A DNA stretch of 64,000 nt, taken from assembly GCF_030273315.1 (NCBI RefSeq), contig NZ_CP127174.1, positions 2,666,001 to 2,730,000 on the forward strand. The letters are read 5' to 3'. Below the pieces are notes generated by a model. The model was given only the letters and a program-made list of their open reading frames with translations. It was not told the DNA's origin and searched no databases. The stretch comes from Natrialbaceae archaeon AArc-T1-2. GTDB lineage: Archaea > Halobacteriota > Halobacteria > Halobacteriales > Natrialbaceae. Below, in pieces: positions 11,380-20,180 of the stretch; position 1 is the first letter of the stretch, and the number at the start of each line of letters is the position of its first letter. The translations under genes were made by a program, and so were the position numbers.

Positions 11380-11501
11380 TTCGAGCGGCCACAGCGGCGG
11401 GGTGCTCCCGTACCCATCCCGAACACGGAAGATAAGCCCGCCAGCGTTCCGGCGAGTACTGGAGTGGGAGACCCTCTGGGAAAGGCGGTTCGCCGCTTCC
11501 A
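11380..11501 (+). rRNA. 5S ribosomal RNA, copy 2
   Basis: Second 5S gene, exactly 182 bases downstream of copy 1 and nearly identical to it. It keeps all core elements (GCGGCCACAGCGGCGGGG, CCCGTACCCATCCCGAACAC, terminal GGTTCGCCGC) and has its own t-element, so it looks functional. Confidence 0.95.
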
Positions 11502-11508
11502 TTCATCG

Positions 11509-11545
11509 AGACGAGTCCTCCGACTCGAGTGCGGGGGACTCGTCT
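11509..11545 (+). terminator. Hairpin ending the rRNA operon
   Basis: AGACGAGTCC (11509-11518) and GGACTCGTCT (11536-11545) form a perfect 10-bp stem with a 17-nt loop, starting eight bases after the second 5S gene. It could terminate or protect the pre-rRNA 3' end. No long T-run follows, so classical termination is not proven. Confidence 0.5.
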
Positions 11546-11586
11546 TGGATATTCCATCCTCGAGCGACAGCGTCGCTCGGAAGCAA

Positions 11587-11597
11587 CGTTCTTATCC
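11587..11597 (+). promoter_or_regulatory. TATA-like box of the helicase gene
   Basis: CGTTCTTATCC lies about 25-30 nt before the ATG at 11621, suggesting that the helicase has its own leaderless promoter rather than relying only on rRNA read-through. Confidence 0.45.
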
Positions 11598-11620
11598 ACG
11601 ATTCGACCGTAACGAAGACG

Positions 11621-14446
11621 ATGACCGACGGGGACGTCGCCGCGTTTACCTACCTCGGTGCGACGGTTCGTGAGGCGCTCTCCGATCGCGGCTTTTCGAC
11701 GCCGACGGCACCCCAGCGGCTCGCGATTCCGCCGATCGCGGCCGGAGAGGATACGCTCGTGATCGCGCCAACGGGGAGTGGCAAGACCGAGACGGCAATG
11801 TTACCCGTCTTCGATCACGTCCTCGAGTCCGGTCCACCGGAGGGATTCGCCGCGCTGTACGTGACGCCGTTGCGGGCGTTGAACCGGGACATGCGCGACC
11901 GCCTCGAGTGGTGGGGCGAGACCCTGGAACTCGAGGTCGACGTGCGCCACGGTGATACGACCCAGTATCGACGGGGAAAGCAGGCCGAAGACCCGCCAGA
12001 TATCCTGGTTACGACGCCCGAGACGCTGCAGGCGATGCTGACGGGAGAGCGATTACGCGAGGGGCTGGTGGACGTCTCACACGTCGTGATCGACGAGGTA
12101 CACGAGCTCGCAGCCGCCAAGCGCGGAGCACAGCTTGCGGTCGCCCTCGAGCGACTCCGAGACCTCGCGGGGCCGGTCCAGCGGATCGGGCTCTCGGCGA
12201 CCGTCGGCGACCCCGAGGAGGTGGGGCAGTTCCTGACCGGCGGCCGACCGTGTGCGATCCGGGAGATCGACGTCGGAAGCGACATCGACGTCACCGTCCG
12301 CGAACCCGAGGTGCGCGAGGCCGACGAGGATCTGGCGGGGACGCTGGTGACCGATCCCGAGACGGCGAGTCACGTTCGGTTCATCCGGGAGCTCGTCGAC
12401 GAACACGAGTCGACATTGATATTCGTCAACACGCGACAGACGGCCGAGGCACTCGGCTCGCGGTTCACGGAACTCGACGCGCCGATCGCCGTCCACCACG
12501 GGTCACTCTCGAAGGAGGCTCGAATCGAAGTCGAAGACCGATTCAAGGACGGCGACCTCGAGGCCTTGCTCTGTACCTCCTCGATGGAACTCGGGATCGA
12601 CGTCGGGCGGGTCGATCACGTAGTTCAGTACCAGAGTCCGCGCCAGGTCACGCGACTCCTCCAGCGGATCGGGCGGGCGGGCCATCGCATGGACGAGGTC
12701 TCTCGAGGGACGATCGTCACGACCCGGCCGGACGACACCTTCGAGGCGATCGCGATCGCCAGACGTGCCCGCGCGGGAGAGGTCGAGCCGGCGGCGATCC
12801 ACGAGGGCAGTCTCGACGTCGTGGCGAACCAGATCCCGGGGATCGTCCAGAGCCAGGGGGATACGGCCGTCACCGAGGCCTACGAGACCGTCTCGCGGGC
12901 GTACCCGTTCCGGGAGCTCGAGGCGGCGACGTTTCGCGAGGTGCTCTCGGAGCTTCACCGCAACCGGATCGTCTGGTTCGACGAGGACGAGGACCGGATC
13001 GGGGCCACGGGCAACACCTGGCAGTACGTCTACGCGAACCTCTCGATGATTCCCGACGAGGAGACCTACGACGTCGAGGACGTCGCGTCCGGGAGCCCGG
13101 TTGGCACGCTAGACGAGCGGTTCGTCGTCAACTTCGCCTCGCCCGGCGAGGTGTTCGTCCAGCGCGGGGAGATGTGGCGAATCGCCGAGGTCGACGACGA
13201 CGAGGGCGTCGTCACGGTGAGTCCGATCGAAGATCCCGCGGGCGAGGTCCCGTCCTGGACCGGCCAGGAGATTCCCGTTCCCTACCCCGTCGCCCAGGAG
13301 GTCGGCGAGATCCGGAGGGTGGTCGCGTCCCAGTTCGGCGCGGGCAGCGAGGCGTCCGTCGCCCGCGAGCTCGCGAGCCGGTACCCGGCCGACGAGTCCA
13401 CTCTCGAGTCCGCCCTCTCACAGCTCGCCGATCACGTCGAGACCAACGCGCCGATGCCGACGGACGACCGGCTCGTCCTCGAGCGCCAGGGTCGGTCGGT
13501 CGTCCTCAACGCCGCGTTCGGTCATCGGGCAAACGAGACGCTCGGTCGGGTGCTGTCGTCGCTGCTCGGCCAGCAGTCGGGTTCGTCGGTGGGGCTCGAG
13601 GTCGACCCCTACCGGATCGAACTCGAGGTGCCGACGGCGATCGCGACGAGCGACGTGTGTGACGTCCTCGAGGGGACCGATCCGGATCACGTGGAGGCGA
13701 TCGTCGAACTGGGACTGAAACGTTCCGACGCGCTCGCGTTTCGGCTCTCGCAGGTCGCGGCGACGTTCGGTGCACGCAAGCGCTGGCAGGGGTCAGGTCG
13801 GATGTCGACCGAACGGTTGCTCTCCGCCCTCGAGGGGACGCCGATGTACGAGGAGGCGATCCGGGAGGTGTTTCACGAGGATCTCGACCCCGAGCGGGCG
13901 CAGTCGGTTCTCGCTTCGATCCGATCCGGCGAGCTCGAGGTCGTCACGACGCGGGGTCGGACGCCGGTCGGGCGCGGCGGCCGGTCGTCGGGCAGGGAGT
14001 TGCTCGCGCCGGAGAACGCCGACGCGAGCGTTATCGAGACGGTTCGCGAGCGGATTCGAAACGATCGCGTGATCCTGCTCTGTACGCACTGCCGGGAGTG
14101 GACGTCGAAGACGAAAGTCCGGCGGGTTTCCGACCAGCCCGAGTGTCCACGCTGTGAGTCGACCCGGATCGCGGCGTTGAACCCCTGGGACGAGGAGACG
14201 GTCGCGGCGGTCCAGGCCGAAGACAGAGACGAGCACCAGGAGGAGCTAACCGAGCAGGCATACCGGCGGGCGAGTCTCGTCCAGAGCCACGGGAAACGGG
14301 CCGTCATCGCGCTGTCGGCTCGCGGCGTCGGTCCACACAACGCGGCACGGATCATCAACAAGCTCCGGGAGAACGAGGACGACTTCTACCGGGACATCCT
14401 GGCCAGGGAACGCGAGTACGCCCGCACGCGGTCGTTCTGGGAGTGA
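11621..14446 (+). CDS. Lhr-type ATP-dependent superfamily 2 helicase
   Basis: A 941-aa DNA/RNA helicase of the Lhr-core group. Visible motifs are APTGSGKTETA (Walker A, about residue 50), VTPLRALNRDM, TTPETLQAML, the DEVH box at about 157, LSATVGD, LIFVNTRQTAEALG, the SSMELGIDVG segment and RIGRAGHR (motif VI). The long C-terminal part carries a zinc ribbon (CTHC at about 820, CPRC near 843), typical of archaeal Lhr proteins. The frame opens further upstream, but that region is inside the 5S gene; ATG 11621 begins right before conserved sequence and has a TATA-like box at leaderless spacing. Lhr proteins are linked to DNA repair and RNA metabolism; a link to rRNA is only positional here. Confidence 0.9.
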   Translation: MTDGDVAAFTYLGATVREALSDRGFSTPTAPQRLAIPPIAAGEDTLVIAPTGSGKTETAMLPVFDHVLESGPPEGFAALYVTPLRALNRDMRDRLEWWGETLELEVDVRHGDTTQYRRGKQAEDPPDILVTTPETLQAMLTGERLREGLVDVSHVVIDEVHELAAAKRGAQLAVALERLRDLAGPVQRIGLSATVGDPEEVGQFLTGGRPCAIREIDVGSDIDVTVREPEVREADEDLAGTLVTDPETASHVRFIRELVDEHESTLIFVNTRQTAEALGSRFTELDAPIAVHHGSLSKEARIEVEDRFKDGDLEALLCTSSMELGIDVGRVDHVVQYQSPRQVTRLLQRIGRAGHRMDEVSRGTIVTTRPDDTFEAIAIARRARAGEVEPAAIHEGSLDVVANQIPGIVQSQGDTAVTEAYETVSRAYPFRELEAATFREVLSELHRNRIVWFDEDEDRIGATGNTWQYVYANLSMIPDEETYDVEDVASGSPVGTLDERFVVNFASPGEVFVQRGEMWRIAEVDDDEGVVTVSPIEDPAGEVPSWTGQEIPVPYPVAQEVGEIRRVVASQFGAGSEASVARELASRYPADESTLESALSQLADHVETNAPMPTDDRLVLERQGRSVVLNAAFGHRANETLGRVLSSLLGQQSGSSVGLEVDPYRIELEVPTAIATSDVCDVLEGTDPDHVEAIVELGLKRSDALAFRLSQVAATFGARKRWQGSGRMSTERLLSALEGTPMYEEAIREVFHEDLDPERAQSVLASIRSGELEVVTTRGRTPVGRGGRSSGRELLAPENADASVIETVRERIRNDRVILLCTHCREWTSKTKVRRVSDQPECPRCESTRIAALNPWDEETVAAVQAEDRDEHQEELTEQAYRRASLVQSHGKRAVIALSARGVGPHNAARIINKLRENEDDFYRDILAREREYARTRSFWE

Positions 14447-14589
14447 TCGACTTCGAGGCGGGGTTCATCGTCGCTGGTACTACGACTTCTGTACTCGGCT
14501 GGAAGATGAGTGTGAAACCAAATCGTGTCCCGGCGGCAAGGACGTCCCTAACAGCAGCTGTATGTATCAGCGGTTAATTAGAGAGTGTG

Positions 14590-15030
14590 ATGAAGCGCAC
14601 GGGTCGCGTCGGGCCGCTACGGATCCGGCGGTGGAACCCGATAGTAGCTGGCGCTGTCGTCGGGTTGCTCACTGGGCTACTCGGTCTGTTTGCAACATCG
14701 ATCCTTGCGAACGGGAATCCCCTCGGCGGGTTTGCTGGTGCGATCGGGTGCGGCATAACTGTCGCATACCTGTCCGAACGGCGACTTTCCACCACCGTTC
14801 TCTCCGCATCCATTGCGGATATTTTGAGCTCGGTTGTGTTTTTCTGTCTCGTCTTTGTCGCCTATCTTACGATGGTCGCAGTGACCGAGGGCCTCGCAAC
14901 TGCATTTTTCGCATCCGCTTTCTTCGGGGTGTATTATGTGACCCTCGGGGGGATATTCGCAGTGTTCGTTGGCACTCTCTCGATTGTAATTACGGTCATC
15001 GCTGCAACAATTACCTCGCTCGTTACATGA
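14590..15030 (+). CDS. Four-helix membrane protein, DUF5518-like
   Basis: A 146-aa protein with four hydrophobic segments (about 16-36, 40-60, 72-95 and 100-145) rich in glycine and alanine, resembling haloarchaeal DUF5518-type membrane proteins of unknown function. A GTG lies directly before the ATG and could also start it. Codon choice is less GC-biased than in the neighbours, with TTT and ATT common, which hints at relaxed selection or later acquisition. A box GGTTAATTAG at 14572-14581 is unusually close to the start. It faces the ABC transporter operon convergently. The family call is tentative. Confidence 0.6.
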   Translation: MKRTGRVGPLRIRRWNPIVAGAVVGLLTGLLGLFATSILANGNPLGGFAGAIGCGITVAYLSERRLSTTVLSASIADILSSVVFFCLVFVAYLTMVAVTEGLATAFFASAFFGVYYVTLGGIFAVFVGTLSIVITVIAATITSLVT

Positions 15031-15065
15031 GCGGTCACGTCGACTACCGGCCACGACCATCGGTA

Positions 15066-16274
15066 TCATCCCTCGAGTCGATCGATGCGAGCGAACCGGC
15101 CGGCTCGCCAGCCGGCGGCGAGTGCAGCGATCGTTCCCACGCCGAGTGCGATGGTGAGACCGACGGCGTACACCGCAGGTGGAGTCGACAACAGGGAGTC
15201 AAAGCCGACGAGCGACGCGGCGAGGCGGTTCAACCCCGTCGTCGCAGGCGGGGTCACAGCCAGCGCGACGACGCCGCCCAGCAGGCCGATGACGAACCCC
15301 TGGGCACCGATCGTCCCCGCGAGCACCGGCCGCGAGAGCCCGATCGCTCGTAACGCTGCGAGTTCGTCGCGTTGCCCGTAGGCGACGAGCAGAAACAGGT
15401 TCACCGTGAGGACGATCCCGCCGACGACGGCGAGTGAGACGAGCGCCACGCCGCTTGCGACGACGAGCATCCGGTCCTGTATCAGCGACAGGAGTTGTTC
15501 GTCGCTCGTACGCACGTCGTAGGCCGGATGGTCCGCGGCGAGGTCGTCTCGAACGGCGTCGCGATCGGCACCAGGTTCGACGTCGACCGTGACGAACGAC
15601 GCGCGATCGGTGCCTCGCGTCCCGGCGACCGACTGCAGTTCCGCAATCGGGACCGTCATCGCGGGGCTGCCGAGATACTGCGAGTAGTGCGATGAGATCC
15701 CCACGACGGTGAACTCCTGAACGCCGCCTTCTCTGCTGGCTCCGACGTAGACCGTGTCGCCGACCGAGACGTCGAGTTCGGCGGCGATCTCCGGATCGAG
15801 CACGATCTCAGCCGGCGCGTCGTCGTCGACGTAGTGGTGTTCCTCGACGTCGAACCCGGAGCCGGCGTCGAAGTCGAAGCCGTCGTGGGTCTCGGGGACG
15901 CCGACGGCGCTGAACCGCTCGAGGTCGTCGGTCTCGGTCCCGACGTAGGTGTCGTAGACCGCGACGGGGGCGGCGTGGGAGACGGACTCGTGGTGGGAAG
16001 CCTCGGCTGCGACGCCGTGGGCGTCGACGATCGCGTTCTCGGTGCCGCCCGGCGAGGGGTCGAGCGGATCGCTCGTGATCCAGACGTCGCGGTCGACCTC
16101 GTCTAAACTCTCCTGGCCGGTCTCGAAGACGCCGATCCCGAGACTGGCGAGCAACGTCACGGAGAGGACGGCGAGTGCGACGGCCGTCACGGCCAGTATC
16201 GTCCGACCGGGTGCTCGCCGGAGTTGGGCGAACGCGAGACCGACGACAGCGCTCGCTCGAGCGATCGCCGTCAC
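15066..16274 (-). CDS. FtsX-family ABC transporter permease, second subunit
   Basis: This 402-aa permease has the MacB/FtsX architecture: an N-terminal helix (LAVTAVALAVLSVTLLASLG), a large extracellular domain of about 200 residues, then three C-terminal helices (from about residue 270) ending WRAGRFARIDRLEG. The GTG start at 16274 overlaps the stop of the upstream permease as GTGA. The open frame extends much further upstream but there it is arginine-rich nonsense antisense to the frame of the neighbouring permease. With the ATPase and the other permease it forms an exporter or lipoprotein-handling ABC complex in the cytoplasmic membrane. Substrate unknown. Confidence 0.85.
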   Translation of the reverse strand: MTAIARASAVVGLAFAQLRRAPGRTILAVTAVALAVLSVTLLASLGIGVFETGQESLDEVDRDVWITSDPLDPSPGGTENAIVDAHGVAAEASHHESVSHAAPVAVYDTYVGTETDDLERFSAVGVPETHDGFDFDAGSGFDVEEHHYVDDDAPAEIVLDPEIAAELDVSVGDTVYVGASREGGVQEFTVVGISSHYSQYLGSPAMTVPIAELQSVAGTRGTDRASFVTVDVEPGADRDAVRDDLAADHPAYDVRTSDEQLLSLIQDRMLVVASGVALVSLAVVGGIVLTVNLFLLVAYGQRDELAALRAIGLSRPVLAGTIGAQGFVIGLLGGVVALAVTPPATTGLNRLAASLVGFDSLLSTPPAVYAVGLTIALGVGTIAALAAGWRAGRFARIDRLEG

Positions 16275-17491
16275 CGTCCCACCTCCGCGAGGACGTCCGT
16301 TCGTGCAGCGATCGCCAGGGGATACGGAAGCGCCGCCAGTCCGGAGAAGACCGCGACGGCGACGGCGTAGGGGGCAAAAAGCGGGTGTGCGTGAGCAACG
16401 GCACCCGACGCCATCACCGCGTCCGCGAGGGCGTTGACGACGACGATCCCGCCGAACCCGACCGCGATCCCGACGATCGCTCCGCCGAGTGTCGTCGAAA
16501 GCGTCGTGACGGCGACGGTCGCGAGCCGACTGCGGACGGGAAAGCCGACGGCCGCGAGGACCGCGAGCGTCTCCCGATCTTCTTCGACTGTCAGTCCGGC
16601 GGTCGTCGCGACGAACAGCGAACAGACGGTCACGCCGACGACGAGCGCGATCAGGCTCGTCGCGAGTGCTAACCCGTCGTCGAAGAGTGCGGCCAGGGTG
16701 ACCTCGTCGTCGGTCTCGATCGTCGCGTCGGGATAGGCCGACTCGGCGGCCGAGACGGCCCGATCGTTCTCGCCCCACACCAAGACGCCGTCGGCGAGGT
16801 CGCCCTCGTCGGCGCCGGACAGTTCCTGAAGGTCGTCGAGGTGGACGAGTGCGACTGGGACGTCGCCATCACCGGATTCGACCGCCGTCACGGCGAGCGA
16901 GAGCGAGGCGTCGTTGGTCTCTGTCTCCGCGACCTCGAGGTCGTCCCCGCTCGTGACCGCGAGCCGATCCGCCGCGGCGTCGGAGAGGACGATCGGTCCC
17001 GACGGCTCGTCTTCAGCGCCGTCCTCGAGGGAAGCGGCCGGGAGGGTCGCGACGGACGCGTCCGCGTCGGGCACAACGCCGACGGCGAGAACGCGCTCGG
17101 ACTCACCATCCGACGTCTGCAACGCGACGGTCTCGACAAGCATCGGCGTCGCGTGATCGACGCCGTCTGTCGACCGTATCGTCTCGCTGCGTTCGCTCGC
17201 CTCGCCCAGCCGTGGGCTCTCGACGCCGTCGAGTGCCGACAGCGAGCCACCGTCTGCAGGGGCGATACGGACGTCAGCGTCTGTCTCGCTCGTGATTCCG
17301 TCGTCGGCGAGCGCGACTGCGACCCCCGTAACCAGCAACAGGAGCCCGATCGTCAACGCGACGGCGAGGACCGTCGACGCGATCCGGCCGGGCATGACCC
17401 GCGTCGCCTGCTCTCGGACCCGGGACAGTGACATCGACACGACCCCGTACCAGCGCGCACGCCACGTCGTATCGGTGTCCTCATCGACCAT
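16271..17491 (-). CDS. FtsX-family ABC transporter permease, first subunit
   Basis: This 406-aa permease has one N-terminal helix (about 38-60, IASTVLAVALTIGLLLLVTG), a highly acidic extracellular domain of about 200 residues (60-265), and three C-terminal helices, matching the MacB/FtsX fold. It overlaps the ATPase gene by 11 bases upstream and the second permease by 4 bases downstream, a tightly coupled three-gene operon encoding a likely heterodimeric permease. The outer domain is full of aspartate and glutamate, normal for a surface-exposed halophilic protein. No substrate-binding protein is encoded nearby, consistent with the MacB/LolCDE type rather than an importer. Confidence 0.87.
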   Translation of the reverse strand: MVDEDTDTTWRARWYGVVSMSLSRVREQATRVMPGRIASTVLAVALTIGLLLLVTGVAVALADDGITSETDADVRIAPADGGSLSALDGVESPRLGEASERSETIRSTDGVDHATPMLVETVALQTSDGESERVLAVGVVPDADASVATLPAASLEDGAEDEPSGPIVLSDAAADRLAVTSGDDLEVAETETNDASLSLAVTAVESGDGDVPVALVHLDDLQELSGADEGDLADGVLVWGENDRAVSAAESAYPDATIETDDEVTLAALFDDGLALATSLIALVVGVTVCSLFVATTAGLTVEEDRETLAVLAAVGFPVRSRLATVAVTTLSTTLGGAIVGIAVGFGGIVVVNALADAVMASGAVAHAHPLFAPYAVAVAVFSGLAALPYPLAIAARTDVLAEVGR

Positions 17492-18263
17492 CCGACACCA
17501 CCGTTCCGTCGCGGAGTCTGATCACCCGGTCGGCGACCGACAGCGTGGCCTCGTCGTGGGACGCGACGAGGACCGTCCGACCGCCGCCGACGTCGGTCAA
17601 CAACTCGAGGACGTTCGCACCCGTCGTCGTGTCGAGTTCGCCGGTCGGTTCGTCGGCGACGATGACGTCGGGATCGGTCGCGAGCGCGCGGGCGATGGCG
17701 ACCCGCTGTTGTTCGCCGCCGCTTAACTCGCCCGGCAGGTGCGTCACGCGGTCGCCGAGTCCGACCTCCTCGAGTAGCGCCGTCGCTCGCTCGCGCCGTC
17801 GCGACCGCGGGAGGCCTGCCTGGACGAGCGGTAACGCGACGTTCGCCCGGGCAGACAGCGCGGGCAGAAGGTGAAACCGCTGGAAGACGATGCCGACGTG
17901 ACGACGTCGCGTTCGGACCCGCTCGCGATCCGACAGCGCCGTCAGGTCGGTGCCGAGCACGGAGACGGTGCCCGCGGTCGGCACGACGAGCCCGGCGACC
18001 GCGTGCAGGATCGTCGACTTGCCGCTCCCACTCGGTCCCGCGAGGCCGACGACCTCGCCCTCCTCGACGGCGAGCGTGACGTCTCGAAGCGCAGTCACGG
18101 ACCGGTCACGGCTCGAGCGAAATCGCCCGCTGCTCGCGTACTCGTGGTGGACGTCCTCGAGGCGAACGGCGGTCGATGGGCCGGTCCTGGCAGCCGCCGG
18201 TTCGCTATCGGCGGCGTCGCCGCGTCCGATAGCGAACATGGCCTGCAGTGAGCGATGGATCAT
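17481..18263 (-). CDS. ABC transporter ATP-binding protein (LolD/MacB type)
   Basis: ATPase subunit for the two FtsX permeases that follow in the same operon. From ATG 18263 it has 260 aa. Motifs seen are Walker A GPSGSGKST, the Q-loop IVFQRFHLLPALSARANV (typical of the LolD/MacB subgroup), signature LSGGEQQRVAIARAL, Walker B VIVADEPTGELD and the switch histidine in LVASHDEATL. The start is uncertain: the frame continues upstream to 18407, and ATG at 18239 is another option; the first ~25 residues before VRLEDVHHEYA are not conserved. GAGG stands directly before the chosen ATG. Acts at the inner face of the membrane. Confidence 0.88.
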   Translation of the reverse strand: MIHRSLQAMFAIGRGDAADSEPAAARTGPSTAVRLEDVHHEYASSGRFRSSRDRSVTALRDVTLAVEEGEVVGLAGPSGSGKSTILHAVAGLVVPTAGTVSVLGTDLTALSDRERVRTRRRHVGIVFQRFHLLPALSARANVALPLVQAGLPRSRRRERATALLEEVGLGDRVTHLPGELSGGEQQRVAIARALATDPDVIVADEPTGELDTTTGANVLELLTDVGGGRTVLVASHDEATLSVADRVIRLRDGTVVSDGR

Positions 18264-18472
18264 CCTCACGAGGGTCAACTCGAGCGAGAAGATGGCGCGT
18301 CCACCCATTGTTTCTGCCAACCTTACGCCAGCCGGCGAACCGACACGGGCACCATTACGCATTCCGGAAACGAGAACAGTCATCACAATCGAACCATACG
18401 GGTGCAAGGCGTCCCCTACGGCTCGACGACGCCTCCGTAACGGCCAAACGACGCCGTCCCCTCTCTCCGAGT

Positions 18473-19153
18473 ATGAAGTTCGCGCCCGGGATGTGGCGGT
18501 ACGCCGTTCCTCCGTTGGTCGTCGCGCCGTTCGCGCTGATTTACAGCGTCGCCGCCGGAGTTGTTGCGCTCGCGGTCGGGGCGTTCGTGCTGGCGTTCTT
18601 TCGCGACCCAGAGCGAACGCCGCCGCCGACCGGCGTCGTCTCGCCGGCCGATGGCACGGTTTCGGTCCTTCGGACGGAAGGCGAGCGAGTCCGACTCGGG
18701 GTGTTCATGAACGTCTGGCACGTCCACGTCGTCCGGGCTCCGTTCGACGGCGTCGTCACGGACGTCGAGCACGTCCCCGGCGCGAACCGGCCGGCGTTCT
18801 CAAAGGAGTCGGACCGCAACGAGCGCGTTCACGTTCGATTCGAGCCGCCGGGATCCGACGGCCACGAGGACGCGACACGCGACGAGCGCGGCGGTGGCGG
18901 TCTCGAGAACGACGACCGCGAGGTCACGCTGATCGCCGGCGCGTTTGCCCGTCGCATCTCCCCCTACGTGGAGTCGGGCGACGAGGTCGAACGCGGCGAG
19001 CGGATCGGACACATCGCGTTCGGCAGTCGCGTCGATGTCCGCTTTCCCCCCGACATCGATCGCGAGGACGTCGCCGTCGAACCGGGCGAGTCAGTGCGGG
19101 CAGGCGAGACAGTCGTTCTCGAGTCCGGCACGGACCGTACGAAACGACTTTGA
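18473..19153 (+). CDS. Phosphatidylserine (archaetidylserine) decarboxylase
   Basis: A short archaeal-type Psd of 226 aa that would decarboxylate archaetidylserine to archaetidylethanolamine in membrane lipid synthesis. Two hydrophobic helices at about 8-42 anchor it. They are followed by the family motifs FFRDPERTPP, VVSPADGTV and FMNVWHVHVVRAPFDG, with GSR near residue 183 as the self-cleavage site where serine becomes the pyruvoyl group. An insertion of about 25 acidic/glycine residues (GSDGHEDATRDERGGGG) sits mid-protein, a halophilic expansion. ATG 18473 is chosen because upstream codons are not conserved and the hydrophobic N-terminus begins there. It is divergent from the ABC operon. 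Confidence 0.92.
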   Translation: MKFAPGMWRYAVPPLVVAPFALIYSVAAGVVALAVGAFVLAFFRDPERTPPPTGVVSPADGTVSVLRTEGERVRLGVFMNVWHVHVVRAPFDGVVTDVEHVPGANRPAFSKESDRNERVHVRFEPPGSDGHEDATRDERGGGGLENDDREVTLIAGAFARRISPYVESGDEVERGERIGHIAFGSRVDVRFPPDIDREDVAVEPGESVRAGETVVLESGTDRTKRL

Positions 19154-19187
19154 CCGAGGGTGAGCAATCGGATATTGGTGACAAACG

Positions 19188-20180
19188 GTGGATCTGACGC
19201 GTCGACAGCTGTTGGCCGGTGCCGTCGGCGGCGGCGCTGCCGTCGGTGGCGGTCGGGCGATCTACAACGTCTTTCTCGGCTACGATCGGTTCACGGGAAC
19301 GAACTTGCTTCGCCAGGACCTCGATCCCCTCGTCCTCGAGTATCTCCAGCCGTCGGGTGAGGGAGCCACCGTCGACGGCTACCGGATCGAAGCCGACGGA
19401 GACGACGTCACGGTCCACGACGGCGATACTCGAGTCGCGACGCTCGATCCCTCGACCGACGATCCCGCGTCAGCCGCTGCCGTCGACGACGAGCTCGGAC
19501 TCGCGGACGGCCCGCTCGAGGAGGTGATCGCAGATCTCGGCGCGCTCGAGGCGGGCGACGTCCGGTTCGTCTACGACAACTACCCGGGGTTCTTCGAACT
19601 GGTCGAGTCGGGCGACGACCGTCCCTACACCGTCGCGGGTCTGCGGGGACGTCGAAGCGCAGAGCCCGACCTCATCGGCGAGTTGACCGGGGCGGATCCC
19701 CGCGATCCGAAGGCGGTCGCCGAGGGACTCGCCGAGACGTTTCGCGAGCACACGAACTACGACGTCCCGCGATACGTCGCCGGCTCGATCGAGGACAACG
19801 TGCTCCTCGGCCGATACGACCTGCGCCGGTACTTCGAGTCGCCGACCGACTTCGAGTCGATGGTCGAGGGGAGAGACAGCGGGCTGTTCTGTTACGACCT
19901 CACGCGTCGGTCGGTCGAGGCGCTGCAGGCGACGCCAGCACCCGAGCAGACGACGCCGGTTTTCGCTGGCTTCGTCCGAAACGCCCGGCACAAGCACGTC
20001 TACACGGTCGTCGCGAGTGCGATCCGCGACAACGGCGAGCTGGTTATCCCGGTGACGTTTCTCGATTACACGCACTCGACGCTGTACGACGACTTCCGGC
20101 TGCGTCGGATCCTCGGCGAGGGGCTGGACGCCTACGACGACGGTCATCGGGCGACGGAGATCGCCTGGTATCGGTACTAG
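19188..20180 (+). CDS. Exported Tat-dependent protein of unknown function
   Basis: A 330-aa protein starting with GTG at 19188. The first residues DLTRRQLLAGAVGGGAAVGG are a textbook twin-arginine signal, without a clear lipobox cysteine. The mature part is acidic and soluble, with conserved-looking blocks such as FVYDNYPGFFELVESGDD, a possible phosphate-binding-like ELTGADPRDPKAVAEGL, and a C-terminal FLDYTHSTLYDDFRLRR segment. It follows the phosphatidylserine decarboxylase by 34 bases, so the two may be co-transcribed and both act at the membrane. I do not recognise the family. The 3' end overlaps the convergent MFS gene by 4 bases. Confidence 0.75.
   Translation: MDLTRRQLLAGAVGGGAAVGGGRAIYNVFLGYDRFTGTNLLRQDLDPLVLEYLQPSGEGATVDGYRIEADGDDVTVHDGDTRVATLDPSTDDPASAAAVDDELGLADGPLEEVIADLGALEAGDVRFVYDNYPGFFELVESGDDRPYTVAGLRGRRSAEPDLIGELTGADPRDPKAVAEGLAETFREHTNYDVPRYVAGSIEDNVLLGRYDLRRYFESPTDFESMVEGRDSGLFCYDLTRRSVEALQATPAPEQTTPVFAGFVRNARHKHVYTVVASAIRDNGELVIPVTFLDYTHSTLYDDFRLRRILGEGLDAYDDGHRATEIAWYRY

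Larger units (their letters stand above)
11157..11501 (+). repeat. Tandem duplication of a t-element/5S unit (182-bp period)
   Basis: Two direct copies of t-element plus 5S, with matching positions offset by exactly 182 bases (11157 to 11339, 11198 to 11380). The 5S parts are almost identical, while the t-element parts differ more but keep their pairing. Confidence 0.9.

Noticed and set aside
11502-11620. tRNA-Cys sometimes found after the 5S gene in haloarchaeal rRNA operons
   Set aside because: No cloverleaf could be drawn; only a hairpin is present.
16275-16778. Upstream extension of the second permease frame
   Set aside because: Arg-rich out-of-frame reading of the first permease gene; the GTGA junction at 16271-16274 gives the real start.
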